The notes beneath the pieces were generated by a model, which had not been told where the DNA came from, made no database searches, and saw only the letters and a list, made by a program, of their open reading frames with translations. From the NCBI GenBank assembly GCA_026120185.1, contig JANUWF010003366.1, forward strand, positions 496,001 through 560,000: a stretch of 64,000 nt of DNA, written 5' to 3'. The position numbers and the translations under genes are program-made. Source of the stretch: Voacanga thouarsii (lineage: Eukaryota; Streptophyta; Magnoliopsida; Gentianales; Apocynaceae). Positions 34,235 through 46,900 of the stretch are shown here, piece by piece (the stretch's first letter is position 1; the number at the start of each line of letters is the position of its first letter).

Positions 34235-36045
34235 GATGCAAGTGACCTAGATGTAAAGATAGAGAGCATTAGCTACTTGTATATGCACATGATATGCAAA
34301 TAATTAGGACTTTAATTAAACCCATTTTTATTCCACTATTTTACTCAAACCAATAGCACCCACTACTGATTCGGGAAAGCCCGTTGGAAGCTTTCATAGT
34401 GGACCAATATCTAAATTCCTCAAGAATAACCTTGGGTTTGCCCAACAAGCCACCCTTGAGTTCATTGGTAGGTATCCAATACCAATTACATCGTATGTAA
34501 CTACCGAATCATTGGGTGATTAACAGCTTTTAATCTTAAAGCCTTTTAGGCTACCTCAACTTTTCTTCTAAATTTCTTTATACATGAGTTTGCCCAACCA
34601 GGATAAAGAATTTAGTTAAACCCGACCCATTAATCAGGAATTTAATTCCATAGCTTGAACATGCCCGATGTTAAGTAGGCTTGGGTTTGCCCAACAACCT
34701 AGTCTCGAAAAAGGACTCTCATTCTTACTATATTAATGGAAGGAATTAGGTTTAATATTAATTGAGAGATTTGTTCCTTTTAGTGATTTCGTTGAATGAC
34801 ATGCATAAAAATCAATAAATCACATAATTAATAATCATGGTAATAAAGCGATTATGTGGTATGGTTATGGACTTTACCCTAAATTAATTTCTTTAAGCCA
34901 TAAAAGAAATTAATATAGTTAACCCTATGTGTTCATACATAATTCAAGTAGAAGGTCTTATCTTCTTGCTTTGTTTTGGTTGCCATATCCAAAATTAAAA
35001 ATAATTATACTCCTATCTAACATATGTAAACTAATTACATAATTTCCTAAAGAGAGAAAACCTCGAGTTACATTTGAGGGGAGTTAGATAAGAAGAGAAT
35101 TACACAAGAATTCTAGAGAAGGCAGGACACGCAGGCCCTATTTCATAAAAACCAAAACTGTAAAATGCATGAACAGATATAATTGGTTTTAGTCCATAAC
35201 CATCCACCATGCCATTAACTATGCTTAAACAAAATAAACATATACTTTTATCATTCCAAAATCACTATTTTGGAAAGACAAAACCAATTCTAAAATCACC
35301 ATTTTAGAAAGATACACCAATTTTAGATTTTCAAAATCATTATTTCGAAAAACAAAATTGTTTGTCTCAAAACTAATTTTGAAAAAATGCTTTTGGGTCC
35401 CGTTTCTCATCAAATGAGATTTTCCCTTCCAAAATTCTGTTCTGAATTTTTTTTAAAAAAAATACCTGGAGGTTGGTTGCAAACAGAGCAGAACCGGTGC
35501 CAGTTTGGAAGCCGGAGCCGGCACCGGCTCTGTTCTGGTTTCCAAAAAAATTTTCTCTTCCAAAAACGATTTTCGAACATCGCGAACAGAATGGAATGGC
35601 GCCGGCTTTGAGGCCGAAGCCGGCACTGCCTGTGTACTGCAATAATGGCGGCGATTTTTCAAAAACTTCCAGAAATAATTTCTGGTGCTTTCTTCTTCTG
35701 TAAATTTTCAGTGAGAACAATTCTCAGTTGTATTTTCTGTTTTGAAGCTATAAACAACAACCAATTTGTTATTTTAAACAAAATCAAAATGGAAAATTAA
35801 GATGAAACGGAGGGCAACATCCATGTTGTAGAAAAACGTTTTTTCCTGTAGAAATTTTCAGCACAAAAGAAAGAATCTTTTCGAAATACGCTGTGACTTT
35901 TACACAATCATATTGTGCTACGGACCCAAGCCATAAAGATCGAAACAATTTCGACTCGAGTGAAAACGATTTTCACAGCAAACACAGACAAACAAGAAAA
36001 TAGTTTTTCATGCCTAAACAATGTTCATAGACCACACATAGCATG
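34235..36045 (-). other. Leader of element B; no gene recognised
   Basis: This 1.8-kb untranslated leader lies between the primer-binding site and gag. It holds three copies of a TTGGG-tttg-CCCAA hairpin motif (34432-34445, 34585-34600, 34681-34694) and a GC-rich patch at 35480-35640 with the perfect inverted repeat GAGCCGG-CA-CCGGCTC (35515-35530). Open frames on both strands over 35373-35720 arise from this patch and show no domain. Confidence 0.6.
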
Positions 36046-36050
36046 GCTCT

Positions 36051-39000
36051 TGTGAAACCCCACCTACTGCCAACCCTAGAGTAAAGGGGTCGGGATTCAT
36101 ATCATATTATTTTGCATGAATATATATATATATATATATATATATTTGGATGATTTTATGTGCTTTAGAATTGTGGTTTATAGGGTAAAAGGCTTAGATA
36201 TGCTTATTGAGTAGGAATAGTAAAATGGTAATTTTGCTTGAGGTCAAAATAGGAAGTTAGCTTGAGGATTAAATAAGAGGAATATGTGGGTGAGAAAATA
36301 AGAATAACAGTTGTTGTGGTTTAGTGGTTAGAGCTTTGGAATTAATCTCTAAGGTCATGAGTTCAAATCCCATCATCTAAGTTTTTATCGTGATTATCTT
36401 AATTAAGTTTGAATTTTTGTTTTCTTGCATTCCATAAAAATAGGAATGTTGTCTTGGGGGAGACATGAATAGAATGTCCTAATCTTATCACCATGTCCTA
36501 AAAAGAATTCTAGAGGAATTCTTGTCCATTCTATTACCTCTAGCTTTGTCCTAACATCTTCATAATTTAAATGAACCAAAATCCATTAAATCTCTTCTTT
36601 TAATTCCAAAAATTCTGTGATAATTCTTCAGCCTTAAATTTTGAAAATCAGGCTTGAAGGATAGAAGATTGGATGAAAATAGGAGAGAAGTTAGGATGGG
36701 TTCCCAAGAGAAATAAATCACCATGGTAGAACCTTCAATCCTACCTTCATGTTGTTCATATTTTTAGTGAAGAAAATCTAGAAATTTTCCAGAATTTTTG
36801 CAGACCAACTTTTCGAAAAAATTCAGCAAGTAAACCTACTCATTTGCTGCCAGAAAAATGGTCATTTCATGTGGCTTGAAGGCTGAAAATTCTGTGCAAT
36901 TTTCGGACTGCACAAACTGCACAAAACCAGAAAAAAATTCTGGGCAGTTTCGCCACTTTCAACCAAGAAAATGAAGCTGTTTTAATCCACCTTCAAGCCA
37001 GCAAAACTCCTCTATTTTTCTTCAGAAAAAAGGCTGAAAAATCAGCCTTAAAGGGCCTTGAACATATCTCAAAACCTCAAAACGGGCTGAAGAATTGCAG
37101 AAAACTGCACAGGAAAATTTGCAGCACACCTTCGAAACATGAGCACTATGAAACCAGAAATTTCCAGCCTTGTTCCCTTAGCCATAGACAGAAGAAACTA
37201 CCCTCAAACCTCTGCAAATTGAACCTTGTTCAGCCATGGACTGAACACCATTAACCTCCACACTTACCTTGAACACTTGGACTCCATAACAACACCTCAA
37301 ACATCTCCTAAGATCACTCCATTCAAACTACATTTGAACTTCAAAATTTCCAGAATTTTTCTCCATGAAAACACCCCTTGTATTAAGCTATACCACCAGA
37401 ATTCCTCTGCCATTTAAGCTCTAAATTTCAGCCAACCTTAAGCCTTATCAGGCCTCATTCATTTCAGCAAAGCAAAACAAACCAGCCGGCACCATTGAAG
37501 AGCAAAGAAACCTCCCTTAATCAAACACCATTAGCTAATCTCCTACCTCAAACAACTCCACAATTTTCTCCATTTGAAATTCAAATAAAATCTGATCATT
37601 CTCTCTCTTTCTAGCTAAGACCGAAACTCCCATCTATCCTAGACCATTCGGCCAACATCATTTCAAATTTCGTGAAGCCTTTTCTCTCAATTCTCTTCAA
37701 AACACCAAGAACACCAAGAACACACACTACTTTTCTTCAAGCCTAAACCTACTCTAAACACCTCCAATCACTCTCAAATACTCCAGATCACTTCTACTTA
37801 ACCCCTAGACTTCATTTCTGATATTTATAACATAAAAACACGCAAACAAGAATTTTCAATCGGATCAAAATCAGCTTTTTCTTGAAGGTCTCAAGAACAT
37901 CAACAAGGTAAATCAAGAACAATCTTCTTGTTCATCCTCTTCCATTCAATTCTCAATATACCTTTCTAATGCTTTCTCTCTCTCTTTCTACCAAAATGGT
38001 TGATCAACCATCAACCATGGCTGTTTTCTGTTGGATCGCTCAAGGCTCTCCATCGCGCTTGGACCTTCTTTAGTCTTCACCATAGTAATCAACAATCAAG
38101 TAATTATTCTTAAAACCTTCTTTTAAAATTCTGAATTCATGTCTCTTAGATGTTGATAGAAAAAATGGATATGAATAGGAGATTGGGGATATGTATGTGA
38201 AGGAAGGGAATGGAGTTAAGACATGAGGATTGATGTATATGGCTAAGTTGTATGTATTTTCCTTTTTAATCAATGTATGTTCTTCGTGCTTAATGAATTT
38301 TGTGGATGTTTGAAGCATGTTAGATATTATGACACCAAAGGTGATTAGGCTTTTATGTTTCTATTTTCCATTAAAGCCATTAATGATGATTATGCCTAGA
38401 AGGAAATTAGCCTTGTGATAGTAGGTGATAATTCAAGCATATGTTCGTGAATGGGTTATTATTTGATGTTGGAGAATGTGTTTATGAATCTTTTCTAGCA
38501 GCAGGAAAATCATGGTAAAAGATTATTTTCTTGTTAAGTCTAGGTTATTTTTATTAACAAATTTTATTACTTTAATTAGAATTACTATTATATTTTTCTC
38601 TATAAAATTCGAAACTCTAGGAAGATTTGGATTGGATTATTAATTAAAATATTAATATTTTAATTATCAAATAAATAAAATCTTTTATTAAAAATAATAT
38701 ATATATTATAAATAAATATTTTATATAAATAATAATAAATCAAATATTAGAATTAATTATTGACCTTGTAGACTTTAGTTCAACCTTTTACCTATAATCC
38801 TAAATATTATTTATATTAAAATCTATTTGTTATTTATTAATTAAAAAAATTTAATATAATTCATTTATTATTAATTTCATTTATTACTAATTATTTATTA
38901 TCTATTAAAAATTAATTAAAAATTATTTGTAATTTATTATTTATTTACAATAAAGCTATTCTTAAATTACCATTTATTAATATTATTCAAAAATTCAAAC

Positions 39001-40360
39001 CTTAGTTTATTTATTAATAATAACACTCAAGATTTATTATTTGGGGCTATAACTTATCAGCAATTATTTTTACAACCCCTAGTTATTTTACCTTATCAAG
39101 CTAGACTTATTTTATAAAATCCTTTATCATCTAGCCTTAAAGCTTAGGACATTAGGGGCATGATTGTAATAAGTTGAACTAGGAATATTTGTGTAAGTAA
39201 ATATAGCTTGAGTATAACCTTATATCTTGTGTTTACCCCAGGCGGGGTTAGGTCAGCCTTGGAAGACTTTTGAATTCGAGCAAGCAAAGGATCAGGTAAG
39301 TTCCTGCATGGAATTATTTGAAGACCAAAACTTACTGTGGAAAGCCAAATGTGATGTGTATGGACATTCCTTATGTAAAGGCAATTAAGGACTGTTTTCC
39401 TTTTTATTCCAGTCAACCAAATCATTTGAAAATCAAACAAGCAGTTTTACACAAAATGCTAAATTCTTTCTAAAACCCAACTTTGACAAGAATTTTAGAA
39501 ACCCTTAATTGCTATTTCCAAATAAAACAATGTGTGATCAATTTTCTCCCAAGTGGGACAATCAACGTTGAATACTCAATAAGGGTAGACCACCAGGACT
39601 AGTCTTTGAAGGGTTAGGGTAAGTCTCTCAGTAGGTGGCCACCTCTGAGGGGTGAGTTCTTCCTGGATAGGATGCCAGTCCGGCAGGTCATGCCGGTCTG
39701 AGCTAGCAAGTTTTAGTCATGTAGACTGTGTGTTTCCGAAGTGGACAACCAATAAGTTTGGGTGTAGAGATTGAGGAGTATCTCACCCGGTGGGCCGTAT
39801 ACCTACCTTTTTGTCAGTTTGCACAAAGTGTGGCATTCTGACCGTTGCTTAGTCATGGGGCCCAACGTGTGGTAACCCATGGCTACCCATTTGAGTGGTT
39901 GTATTTATGGTGCACATGTATGGTTTGAAAAGCGAAACACCATTCTTTATTTTCAATAGTTATTTAACACTTGCCAGCACTTTCTCTTATGAAACTTTTA
40001 CAACTTGCATACATGAATTATTTTACCTGAAACACTCAAAGCACACACAAACTTACTGAGATTTTTATCTCATCACCTTTTATACCATGTTTTCAGGTTG
40101 ATCTGGCTATGGAGGTCAATAGCTAGACTTGTTGCCTATGTTATGAAGACTTGATGTTGTTTTCTTTATGGATGTTTTGAGAGAGTGTAGCAAACAATTT
40201 CTTTTGGATTTGTTCCTATATTTATCTTTTGGGTTGTAATAAGTTTAATTTTAAAGTATTTATTTTATTTTATTATATGTGACCTAGTTATAAAGACCCC
40301 TTGTCCATTGGACGAGGCAACATCCCCGGCCCTGTTGGACCTAGGTAGTGGGGTGTTACA
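36051..40360 (+). repeat. Giant solo LTR C (4310 bp) inside element B
   Basis: It starts TGTGAAACCCC and ends GGGGTGTTACA, flanked by the perfect duplication GCTCT (36046-36050, 40361-40365), which is part of the B primer-binding site. It is homologous to C' throughout, including the shared blocks near 36055-36400, the GCGGGGTTAGGTC block at 39240 and the last 80 bp. It has a (TA)n run at 36120-36146, a tRNA-like module (36310-36381) and a terminal hairpin (40299-40316). No coding domain is seen; the small frames inside are not supported. Confidence 0.87.
36310..36381 (+). other. tRNA-like module with A and B boxes in LTR C
   Basis: TGGTTTAGTGGT matches the RNA polymerase III A box and AGTTCAAATCC matches the B box at 9 of 11 positions. 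Between them a 5-bp stem (TTGGA/TCTAA) closes a 7-base loop, like an anticodon arm, and the B box sits in a T-arm-like stem (ATGAG/CCCAT). The acceptor stem pairs poorly (4 of 7), so this is not a functional tRNA gene. C' keeps the module in weaker form (27156-27233, minus strand). Confidence 0.5.
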
Positions 40361-40373
40361 GCTCTAATACTAC
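40361..40373 (-). other. Primer-binding site of element B, disrupted
   Basis: On the minus strand GTAGTATTAGAGC next to the LTR end corresponds to TGGTATCAGAGC with changes. Solo LTR C inserted through its distal half, so GCTCT is present on both sides of C. Confidence 0.75.
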
Positions 40374-42095
40374 TGTTGGATATCTCAGGCTCATATCGTA
40401 TACGGCGCAGTGAAAAATAAAACGAGATACCCTCACAGGACCCGGCTATGTGTGAAAAACAAGACATAAAGTGAGTAAAGGTAACAGCTTTTACCTTTGG
40501 GTGATCGTTCGAAGAACAAAAATTTTCTTCTTCAAGTCGAGACGGGATCCAGCAATCCTTATAATCAACCTCCACGTGAGTTGAACGTCTAACCAACATA
40601 ATCACAGTGTGTGATTATCTCTAACAGTAATCCACACAGAGGATACACTCAAGCACCAAAATTTCCTGTGCTAGCAGAAACAATAATGGCGGCTAGAGTT
40701 CTCTTGTTTTCAGCAAAACGAGAGGGAGAGATAAGAAGGGAAAAATGTGTGACTTGGCTGAGGATTTTGTGTATCTCATTAGCTAGGGTTTTCGTGTGTT
40801 ATATCTACTATATATCACACGAAATTCCCTTCCCAAAACTGAGAATTCTAATTCTATAAGAATTCCCTAATTGTAATTGGAAATATCAAGTTCTCGCAAT
40901 TACAATTTTGGCCACAAATTATAACTAATTATAATTTGTCCAAAACAACTTCTCTTTTTCTCAATTAACCCCACTAATAACATCTTCAGTATATAATCCT
41001 CCATTGTGTGTAACCTATTAGGTTTCATAGTCAATTGGTAGAGAACATGAATTAATCCAAACGTCTTTGAGATTAATACTCCATAATTAATTAGAATTAA
41101 TCCTATTAATTCTAATCAGGATTGGTTTATTAATTCATCAATTAATAAACCCATATTCCCATATCATGGCGGTATCTAGCAACACATCATGACCACCCTA
41201 GAGTCTAGGAAGTCAAGTGGCTTGACATGAACACTTCAATAACAAAATTCAGTGCAATTAACTCCTTTCACCATACAATATCTTATTTGTCTTGGAGTGC
41301 AGAATTAGTGCCAACTCCCTCCAGAAATAATTCTGGCCCGAATACAATAGTACTTGTATCAGGAACCCACTATTCTAGATGTGTATCAATTGGAACTATT
41401 TTCAATACACAATTTGCCTTGGCCAAAGACTTTCCGAGTAGTAATTCCTACAAGTGGCCGTAAGATATTCACCCTTACTATTAGGAGTGGTGAATTCTTT
41501 ATTGATCATCTCAACTACTTTCTTTTACCTCATAATGTACCCAATATCCATCCTATAGGTGGCCCTCGATCGAGTTCCGAAGATTGGAATCAAAGTACAA
41601 GGCTCAGCAAACAAAGTACCTTAGAGATCTCAAGTCTTAGGATACTTACACTTTTGCTATATTGAGATTATATCACTGACCCTAAATAGTTATCCGTGTG
41701 ATTATCTCAAAGTTAGGTCATCCAATGAACTTGTTCCATTAACAAGCATCTATGTGTTAACTTTGAGTACCTTAATACTCACGGTTATGAGAACCACCGC
41801 CTGATCAAATCAGGAAGTCTAACACATGCTAGTCATAACGCATTAATGATGTCCTGTCTCATTAATAATGTGACTATGGACTATTTAAGTACCAACACCA
41901 TCCATTGTAGTAGGAATCCCATATCATGATCTTTATCATGATTTCCTTAACACAGTATTGTACTAGGGACTTTATCGAACAGTTATATTACTTAAAATAA
42001 ATAAAAGAAACTGTAAGATAAATAATGCCTTTTATTAGAAGAAAATGTCTCATATACAATGTACAAGTGATTGCCTCTAGGGCACAACACTAACA
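40374..42095 (-). repeat. 5' LTR of element B
   Basis: In element direction it begins TGTTAGTGTTGTGCCC (42095) and ends ...GATATCCAACA (40374), 1722 bp. It has a TATATA-type box followed by AAAACCCTAG (40785-40815) and the paired palindromes (41090-41151). The plus-strand frames 40611-40859, 41227-41463 and 41354-41665 recur at the same place in the other LTR copies and are not genes. Confidence 0.93.
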
Positions 42096-42100
42096 CATAG

Positions 42101-42207
42101 CGTGGCGTACATGAAACTTCTCACAGTCCAAGCGTACGGAATCCTACTCATTCTAACTTTAGACTTAGGACAGTCCCTTAAAAAAAAGGGCAACCCATGC
42201 CTACAAG
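42101..42207 (-). pseudogene. Element A pol fragment between B and a solo LTR
   Basis: On the minus strand this short piece reads CPKSKVRMSRIPYAW..SFMYATLC, the RT connection just before LCIRPDI. It joins the RNase H side at 28840 across element B, and the RT side at 43945 across the solo LTR. It shows that both insertions hit the same gene. Confidence 0.87.
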
Positions 42208-42212
42208 GAATT

Positions 42213-43939
42213 TGTTGGGTATCTTAGGCTCGTATTATATACGGCGCAGAGAAAAATAAAACGAGATACCCTCTCAAGACCCGTCTATGTGTGGAAAACA
42301 AGATATAATGATAATAAAGGTAACAGCTTTTACCTATGGGTGATCATCCAAAGAACAAAATTAATCTTCTTCAAGTTGAGGCGCGATCCAGCAATCCTCT
42401 TATGCAAACTCCACAAAAGTTGGACGTCTAACAACTATAATTACAGTGTGTGATTATCTCTAACAATGATCAAAACAGAGGATACATTCAAGCACCAAGA
42501 TTTTCTGTGCTAGTAGAAATAAGATGGCGGCTAGGTTTAGACACATTTTCAGCAAAATGAGAGATAGAGAGGAAGAAGAGAAGATTTGGTGGCTGTTGTT
42601 TTTCGTGTGAATTTCAGCTAGGGTTTTCGTGTGTTACATCTACTATATAATACACGAAATTCCCCTCCCAAAATTGACAATTCTATTCCTATTAGAATTC
42701 CCTAATTGTAATTGGAAACATCAAGTTCTCACAATTACAACTTGGACCACAAATTATAACTAATTATAATTTGTCCATAACAACTTCTCTTTCTCTCAAT
42801 CAACCCCACTATGTTATCAAATAACATCTTGAGTATATAATCCTCTATTGTATGTAACCTATTAGGTTTCCCAGTCAATTGGTAGAGAACATGAATTAAT
42901 CCAAACGTCTTTGAGATTAATAGTCCATAATTAATTAGAATTAATCCTATTAATTCTAATCAGGATTAGTTTATTAATTCATCAATTAATAAACCCATAT
43001 TCCCATATCATGAGTTGTATCTAGCAACACATCATGACCACCCAAGAGTCCAAGAAGTGAAGTGGCTTGACATGAACCCTTCAATAACAAACTTTAGTGC
43101 AATTAACTTCTTTCACCATACAATATCTTATTCGGTTTGGAGTACGAAATTAGTGCCAACTTTCTTCAGAATTAATTCTGGCTTGAATACAATAGTACTT
43201 CTACCAGGAACCCACTACTCTAGATGTGTATCAATTAGAACTATTTCCAATAAACAATCGCTTTGGCCAAGGACTTCTTGAGTAGCCATTCCTACAAGTG
43301 GTCGTGAGATATTCGCCCCTACTATTAGGAGTGGTGAATCCCTTTTTGACCCTCTCAACTACTTTCATTTACCTCACAATGTACACAATATCCATCCCAT
43401 ATGCGGCCCTCGATCGAGCTCCAGAGATTGGAATCAAAGTACAAAGCTCAGCAAACAAAGTACCTTAGAGATCTCAAGTCTAAGGATACTTGCACGTTTG
43501 CTATATAGAGATTATATCACTAGCACTAAATAGTTATCCATGTGATTATCTCAAAGCTAGGTCATCCAATAAACTTGTTCTATTAACAAGTATCCATGTG
43601 TTAACTTTAAGTATCTCAATACTCACAGATATGAGAACCACTACCTGATCAAATCAAGAAGTCTAACACATGCTAGTCTTAACATATTAATGATGTCCTC
43701 TCTTATTAATACTATGACTATGAACTATTTAAGTACTAACACAAACTAGTGTAGTTGGAATCTCATATTATGATCTCTATCATAATTTCCTTAACACAGT
43801 ATTATACTAGGGACTTTATCGAACAGTTATATTACTTAAAGTAAACAAACAAAACTATAAAATAAATAATGTCTTTTATTAAAATAAAATGTGTTATATA
43901 CAATGTACAAGTGATTGCCTCTAGGGCACAATACTAACA
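42213..43939 (-). repeat. Solo LTR of the B family inside element A
   Basis: This 1727-bp LTR starts TGTTGGGTATC and ends AATACTAACA in plus coordinates, flanked by the perfect duplication GAATT (42208-42212, 43940-43944). It aligns end to end with the B 5' LTR only about 120 bp away, in the same orientation. It keeps the full U3 start missing in the B 3' LTR. Frame 43015-43281 is a shadow. Confidence 0.94.
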
Positions 43940-43944
43940 GAATT

Positions 43945-46900
43945 AGAGCTCTCTTGCATGAGTCCATGCTATACTTGGCCAGCATCTTGTTAATGTATGC
44001 TTCTTGGGATAATCCTAACATTCTCTGCTTCTATTTCTAAGAAGCTTAATCCCGAGAATGTAACAGGCTTCTCCCAAGTCCTTCATAATGAATTGACTAG
44101 ACAGCCAAACTTTTGTAAATGACATTGACCCTAAATCATTTCCAACGAGTAGAATGTCATCCATATACAAGACAAGAAAAATCACATTAATGCCTTCAAG
44201 TTTCCTGTACACACATGGTTCATCCTTGTTTTGAATGAAATCGTAAGACTTTACAGTCTCATCAAAACGAATATTCCATGCTCTCGATGCCTACTTAAGT
44301 CCATAAATGGACTTCTTAAGCTTGCAAACCATATGTTCTTGGCCTTTTGCAACAAAGCCTTCCGGTTGGAATATATAAATGTCTTCACTAAGATGGCCAT
44401 TTAAAAATGCCGTCTTGACATCCATTTTCCATATCTCGTAGACATAATGATATGCGATGGCAAGGAGGATATGGATGGACTTAAGCATGGCTACCCGGGA
44501 AAAGGTTTCCTCATAATCAATTCCATTTTTCTAAGTATACCCTTTCGCCACAAGCCTATCTTTGAAGGTTTCCACCTTTCTATCTGCTCCCCTTTTCCTC
44601 TCGTATACCCATTTACACCTAATAGGTTTTATCCCTTCAGGTGAAGCTACAAGATCCCAAACCTGATTGAAGTACATAGACTCAATCTCAGCTTTTATTG
44701 CTTCATGCCATAGATTTGCATCGGCATCAGCAATAGTCTCTTCGTATCTAGTGGGGTCTTATTCTTGATGGTCGAAGACTAACTCGAAAGCTTTTCCAGT
44801 CCATCTCTCTGGAACCCTAGACACTCTCCTACTACAACGAAGCTCCAATTGTATAGGCTCTTGAGATTGTGCCTCTTCTTGTTCCACAATCGGGTCAGAA
44901 GAAGTTGATTCTGAAGATAACTTCTCCTCAAGTTCCAACCTAGTTGAACCTTTAGTGGAAGTACTCTGATCATCCTCTAAGTATCTAGCATTGGTACTAA
45001 CTAGTACTTTCTACTCTTTAGGATGATAAAAGTAATCACCATTTGTCCCTTGTAGATACTTAATAAAATAGCATAATTCTGATCTTGGTTCCAACTTGTC
45101 TCTCTTGACCAGTACATAAGTTGGACAACCCCATATCCTGAGATGATTCAGACTTGGCTTATGCTCAGTCCACATCTCATAAGGAGTCTTAGGTACTGAC
45201 TTGGAAGGCACCAAGTTCAGAATATATGCCGCTTTTTCTAGGGCATATCCCCAAAAAGACACTGGAATAGTAGTATGAGATATCATACTTTGGACCATTT
45301 CCATCAATATCCTATTCCTTCTCTCAACTACTCCATTCTGATGGGGTGTCCCTGGCACAGAGAGCTAAGATATTATCCCATGATGTACAATGTAGTCCTT
45401 GAATTCACCAAGGAGGTGCTCTCTACTACGATCCGATCGTAAGGTCTTGATCAATTTACCTGTCCGACGCTCCACTTCAGCCTTAAACTCTTTGAACTTG
45501 TCAAAAGAGTCAAACTTGCTTCTCATCAGGTAAATGTAACCAAACCTTGTACAATCACTCGTGAAAGTGATAAAGTACTCAAAACCCCCTCTAGCTGGTA
45601 TAGACAATGGACCACACATATCTGTGTAAACAAGACTCAATACCTCATTGACTCTATCTACCTTTGGGGTAAATGACCTTTTGGTCATCTTTCCCATTAA
45701 GCAGGATTCACACTTAGGCCAATTTTTCAATCTCAATGAGCCCAATGGCCCATCATGGATTAACCTCTAAATTCTTGTTGAGTTAACATGACCCAACCTT
45801 ATATGCCAAAGATATGAGTCATTGGCAGTGGTCTTTCTCTTCCTTGTTAAAAGTGTAGATTGAGCGTTATTTAATTGATTGTTAATAGGGTTTAAGAAGA
45901 ATAGATTTCCATATATATGCCCAATACATAAAATTTCTCCATCTCTACTGATAGAAATACCATAATTGAAATATACAGAATATTCTTGATTTATTAGTTT
46001 CACAACTGAAATCAAATTTTGTCAAAATCCAGGTACATATAAAATATTCGTTAAAACCACTATTCTATTACAATCAAATATAAGATCCAGCACTCCCACA
46101 GCAAAAGCCTAGACTTGTGCTCCATTTCCCACACGTAACCTATGTCCGCCCTTCTTGAGTCTTCTAATCTTTCTAAACCCCTACAAGGAGTTATAGATGT
46201 GATCAGTGGCTCCTGAATCAACAATTCAAGTGGAAGTTGATCCAACCATTGATATAGACTCTAGACAGAAAACATTACCTGTGGGTTTTTTCTTGGCTTG
46301 AAGATCTGGACACTCCTTTTTCCAGTGTCCCTTCATTCCACATTTGAAGCACTTGCCTTTGGGTTTGTCTTTGGGCTGGGTCTTGGGCTAAGCCATTGCG
46401 TTGCCCTTCTTCTTCTTAAACTTTTTGGGCTTGGGCCCAGTTCTAGAAGATGGAGCCTTAGCAGTCATAGTCTTAGATTGTGGCTTCATGACCTTCTCCG
46501 CCATCTGGAGTTCCTTCATCAACTCAGTTAAACTCGTGTTTAACTTGTTCATGTTGTAATTTAACTTGAACTAAGTAAAGGAACCCAATAGAGATTCAAG
46601 AACCATGTCCACTTGGCTCTCGGGGTCAATGACATCCCCTAAGATTTCTACCTAGTCGAAAGCAGCAATCATCTTGAGCATATGCTCTCTAATTGATGCT
46701 CCCTCAGTCATCTTAGTGTTAATGATAGTTCGAAGAGCCTCCTGCCTTGCGAGCTGGCTCTTATCCGCGAACATCGTGGCTAATGATTGACTTATATCAT
46801 ACGCAGAATCCATGTGCTCATGTTTTGAATAGAGCACATTAGACATGGAGGCTAACATATAGCAGCATGCTATTTCGTCAGTCTTCTTCCATACCTTCTC

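Larger units (their letters stand above)
28846..42095 (-). mobile_element. Ty1/copia element B, inserted in element A
   Basis: This minus-strand element has a 1722-bp 5' LTR (40374-42095) and a truncated 3' LTR (28846-30473). The target duplication is CATAA/CATAG (28841-28845, 42096-42100), one mismatch apart. It splits the A codons for LCIRPDI exactly. Without the nested solo LTR C it is about 8.9 kb. Gag, protease, integrase, RT and RNase H are all recognisable, with two frameshifts and several stops. Its LTR family is the most abundant in the window: B, the solo LTRs at 14435 and 42213, and fragments at 2282 and 50942. Confidence 0.92.

Noticed and set aside
36310..36381. Functional tRNA gene
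   Set aside because: A- and B-box matches and two stems exist, but the acceptor stem pairs at only 4 of 7 positions and the copy in C' has decayed boxes. Reported as a tRNA-like module only.
44779..44973. 64-codon minus-strand frame in element A
   Set aside because: It is out of frame with gag-pol; the true frame through this linker reads an acidic, Ser/Glu-rich segment.
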